This document shows positions 60,492 through 64,000 of a stretch of DNA of 64,000 nt, piece after piece; the first letter of the stretch is position 1, and every line of letters begins with the position of its first letter. This DNA is from Lytechinus variegatus (Eukaryota; Echinodermata; Echinoidea; Temnopleuroida; Toxopneustidae): contig NC_054746.1 of NCBI RefSeq assembly GCF_018143015.1, positions 19,854,464 through 19,918,463 of the forward strand, in the 5' to 3' direction. The notes under the pieces are model-generated. The model searched no databases. It saw nothing but the letters and a program-made list of their open reading frames with translations, and was not told the origin of the DNA. Both the position numbers and the translations under genes were made by a program.

Positions 60492-63400
60492 TTAGAGGAC
60501 GTAATGTTCTTGAGATGGAACGATGACCCGATCGATGACGTGAATGACTCCGTTGGTGGTCGGGATGTCGGCTTTGATTACCTGGCTTGCTTTAGACGGG
60601 TCTCTTTCTTTGTTCAGGATGATTTTTCCTGCATGTGGGTTACAGAGGTTTCATTGGTTTACTTTGGAAAGTTCTGACATATCAAACCAATATTAAACAG
60701 AATTGGAATAACATAAAGCGCATCCGAGTGCCTATTTTGCGCAACCCCTGAGTGCCTATATAGAATAAAATAATCTTTCATATATGAATAGTATTGATTC
60801 TAAAAAATGCATAGCTTATGGAAAAGGGCCAAAGTTTCGACAAAGTCATGCGCAGTACATTACTGACAGAGATTTTGCTGCTGTACTGGTTCAGCTTTTG
60901 ATAAATGCCTCGGCTTTGAACTTGACGACTTGCATTTTCAAAGGAATATGGCACACGAGAGCAATTCATCCTCCCGCAAAGCATGCCGGACAGGCGTAAG
61001 ATCACATAACCTTTAAGATTAAGTGTCATGTTCATACTTTTCATAATAAAGGCCTTTGAGGCTATAGACTGCATTTTTGTATTTCATTTTAATCATTATC
61101 CACAATGCAGATATTTTTTTCTGGCAATGAACTGGCCGAAATTATGTTGTCTTACTTTTAGGGCATTTAACTTTTGATTGAGATAGACAAGTACCCGATT
61201 AACATAATTAAATAGTTTAAATGTACTATTAAATGTGACTGTCAGTGAATTAAAAAAAAATCATCGTGGGCTTGATTCATTAGCTATGTTTTAACACATT
61301 AGTGGATGTGGGTCTATGTGAGCCCAATAGTTCGTTGTAGAGAGCTGCTCCGTAGAAAATTGGAAATCTATTAAATTATTCGAAATTGCGTCTATCACGG
61401 TTTAACAAATTTTATAAACCTTTTCTTAAACATAAATAATTACCGTTTTCAATGGTGACCGAGATCTCGCTTCCTTGAGAGGTTCGAAGCCTTTGCCCCG
61501 ATGACAGTGAGGCAGAGTATCTGACGTCAGAGATCACGTGGTTCTTTAGAATATTCCGTAGTTTAGTCACGTTTCTCAGGAGGTTCGACAGGGCTCCAGA
61601 TGGAAGAGCATCGAAGGCGGCATTTGTTGGCACAAGAACGGTGACTGGATCCGATACTGGAAATAAAAATTAAACAGTTACACTTTGATACTTCAAAATA
61701 TATTTCAAATGACACAATTTGCAAGACGAATTTACAAATAGATACTTAAACAGGGTGCAACCACAAATTAATTTGTCGATTTCTTTATTGTGCTTGTGTT
61801 TTTATACTTTCGAGATCAATTCATAAGTTTTTCAAAACTGTTTTAGAACGTTGAATGGCCTTCTAATAAGATATACGAATTTACCATTCAGGGGATTTTT
61901 AATGCAGTGTTCTTGTATCGTGACTGTTCTGGTTTACCTGCAAGATCAACGAGGTCAGCACGTTTCAGGAGAGCGAAGATGGTGGAGAAGGCCTCGTTGT
62001 CATCCAGGGTATCAATGACGTTACCGACCGGAAGTGGATAGATTACCTTGTCGACTACTTGAACGAATCCATTGCTCGCTATATTATCGGCTTTAACGAT
62101 TTTAGCTCCATTTACGGTGACCATCTGTATATGGAAATGCAAAATAAAAGATAAAACACAAAAATATTGAATTACCACAATACGGATTTCCAAGGCATTT
62201 CAATAATTGACTGGGTCCGATACCAACTTGGTCCCTTTTATTTCGCAACCGACACTACGGATTTATATTCCAGGTGCCGCCGAAACGAGGGGGGGGGGCT
62301 GGGTTTTAGACCCCACCCCCTCCCCACCTTTATCCAAAACTGTACATTTCATTAAAAAAATTGTCGCCAGGTTATTTTTTGCATGGTTAGCCCCCTCCAT
62401 GCAGTTTCAAAACCGTTCCGCGTTCCTTGTATCATGTATTCTACATAGGGCCTACACTTTCAAAAATGCCTACTATTACAAGTCATGTTCCCAAAACACT
62501 TTCTGACGCCAATGATTGTGATTAACAAAGTAAAAAAAAACAACATATTGTTTAAATGCTCATTTCCCTGAAAAGGAATCCTCGTTCCACATTTCCTTAA
62601 CACGAGAAATACACACCTTCGTGACCTGGTTAACATTGAATCGAAGTTTGGCGCCGTTTAAGCTTTGGACCTTCTGGTTGTTGACGACATCCGTAGATCT
62701 GATCGTTCCTGGAATCACCCACGCCCTGACAAGTTGCTTCAGAGAAGCCTGGTCTGGTTTCAGCTTGTCAGAAAGTTCACTCCTCCATTTTAGGACAGCC
62801 TCGTCATTGGGCAGGCATAGCGTGACGGACGCTGTGAAAATATTGTTGTATATAAAGGGTTAATGGTAAAGAAAATGGCTATTTAATGTTGATAAGTTTA
62901 TTCTATGAAAGGTACGATTTGGAGAGGGATTAATCATGGTAGGTCTACAATGCCGACAAGGTTGCTCTGCATTTAACTCACATTTTATATTCCAGAATTA
63001 TGAATAATTTCTTTAAGGGGGTTCACAAAAGATTTTCTGAATGGCAGAACGGCCGACAAATGGTAGCAGAACGGTAGTGTATTTCCTCAATAAGAGATCA
63101 ACTCCACATCGTCTTGTTTTCATAATTGGTGTTCTAGAGGGTGTGGTATTTAGTGAATCCCAAAATCCCTGTTTATACGACCCTATAAGCAGAAAAATGA
63201 AATTTACCAAGTTGTTCGTCCCTGAGCATCTGCCTCATGTTAACCTGCTCTACGATCTTGGATGCCTCACCGAGCCCCAGGATTTCCAACAAGTCGAGGA
63301 CGTCGTCATGGGTGGACACATCAATGGGACTGAAGAACAACTTTGAAGAGGGCTTCTCCAACATCTTCCTCAGGTACTCGGTGGACGAGATCTCTCGGTT

Positions 63401-63499
63401 CTTCTGCTTGATATCGTCCGACGACGCCGGTTTCGGAGTCGGGTTGACGGCAACGGCTACCCCGACCAAGACGGCTAGAAAGGCGACAACAGACTGCAT
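60492..63499 (-). CDS. secreted protein with two FAS1 (fasciclin) domains
   Basis: Five exons: 63208-63499, 62617-62831, 61938-62124, 61444-61656 and 60492-60628, all GT-AG, joined frame 347 residues. Residues 1-18 (MQSVVAFLAVLVGVAVAV) are a clear signal peptide. FAS1 domain 1 spans about 36-200 and ends with the family's closing motif ASNGFVQVVDKVIYP; its opening segment VTLCLPNDEAV departs from the usual FAPTN form. Domain 2 spans about 203-341, with VTVLVPTNAAFDAL, the NHVIS segment and closing TTNGVIHVIDRVIVP. One NVT glycosylation sequon is at residue 260. There is no membrane anchor or GPI-like tail, so a soluble extracellular or matrix protein of the TGFBI/periostin class, with two domains rather than four, is likely. 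The exact role is unknown. Introns are 269-815 bp. Confidence 0.92.
62290..62425 (-). repeat. CTGACCATGCAAAAAAT repeat, copy 3, in FAS1 intron 2
   Basis: On the - strand GGCTAACCATGCAAAAAATA (62391-62372) is followed by a C run at 62297-62288, the arrangement of the copies at 16537 and 58705. It lies between coding exons 2 and 3 of the FAS1 gene. Confidence 0.5.
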
Positions 63500-63614
63500 G
63501 GTCAAGTTCGAGGTTGCTTGGTGCTTGAGCAGATTGACAGAGATCCCACAGAGATACGTCCGACCAGCCAGGACCAACTAAAGACAAAGTGTGGCGAAGG
63601 AGCCTGGGTAGCAG

Positions 63615-63622
63615 TATTTATA
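63615..63622 (-). promoter_or_regulatory. TATA box of the FAS1 gene
   Basis: TATAAATA on the - strand, in GTGTATAAATACTGC, 116 bp upstream of the ATG. The usual spacing puts transcription start near 63585-63590, leaving a 5' UTR of about 90 nt. A strong TATA box suits a highly or tissue-specifically expressed secreted product. That last point is inference. Confidence 0.7.
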
Positions 63623-64000
63623 CACTCTCTTCGCCATCTCGCACCTCAAAGTGATACATTCTTGGTGAATTCCTGACATAGATAGGTCGACTATACCATT
63701 GATTCTCAGGCTGTAAAAGAATAAAAAGTTGCATTATAAAATACTTCTCTTGAAACGTTGACAATTCCTGCAAACGATTGCCAACACAATGACCCTGGAG
63801 ACACATCAACATTCCAGGTACAATATGGTTCATGGTTGTAATATCCTTGCTACAGGAGGAAAACAATAGTAATATCTGATCACTTCGGGAATGTTTAAAT
63901 CATGCATGGATACGGATCTTGTCGTCTTCGGTTGAAAAATCATTAAGAATTTGGAGTATGTCCAATCCCTCAAATAATATCATTGTTCTTCACCAGATGG
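63623..64000. other. upstream flank of the FAS1 gene, no gene seen
   Basis: AT-rich sequence up to the window edge. Presumably proximal regulatory DNA of the FAS1 gene; no specific binding site was recognised and no exon is supported. Confidence 0.45.

Noticed and set aside
63500-63577. Longer N-terminus for the FAS1 protein
   Set aside because: The upstream extension has no ATG, whereas the ATG at 63499 is followed at once by a good signal peptide and sits at a sensible distance from the TATA box.

Overview
The window looks like a stretch of an echinoderm genome, most likely a sea urchin. This is inferred, not proven. The reasons are AT-rich intergenic DNA, many long C/G homopolymer runs, compact GT-AG introns, a tRNA-derived SINE, and a dense crowd of short inverted-repeat elements rich in words such as TACATGTA and AGGCCTA. 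No bacterial, viral or CRISPR features were seen.

Three spliced protein-coding genes can be rebuilt with intact reading frames across every junction. (1) On the + strand, 11603-14343, four exons encode a 294-residue soluble, basic, Asn/Pro/His-rich protein that I do not recognise. (2) On the - strand, 40581-21349, six exons encode a 657-residue twelve-helix transporter of the SLC16 (monocarboxylate transporter) type. Its first intron is 14 kb long, and its central cytosolic loop carries eight Arg-(Arg/Lys)-x-Ser sites. (3) On the - strand, 63499-60492, five exons encode a 347-residue secreted protein with two FAS1 (fasciclin) domains, preceded by a clear TATA box.

Layout: 1-11.4 kb is intergenic with several short inverted-repeat elements, including a pair of poly-G-ended elements in opposite orientation (8771-9419 and 10543-11053) with 8-bp target duplications. 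The + strand gene follows, then 14.3-18.4 kb of repeat-bearing DNA ending in a SINE. The transporter gene fills 21.3-40.6 kb; intron 1 holds a 918-bp near-perfect palindrome made of 53-bp repeats. From 41 to 59.4 kb there are no recognisable genes, but there are several foldback or inverted-repeat elements (42842-43882, about 45666-45980, 46324-46487, 48641-48940, 52374-52727). A cluster at 59.4-59.9 kb repeats two element families found at 1.3-4.7 kb. The FAS1 gene closes the window.

The three genes show no sign of working together. The main interest lies in the transporter's phosphosite-rich loop and in the variety of non-autonomous palindromic elements.
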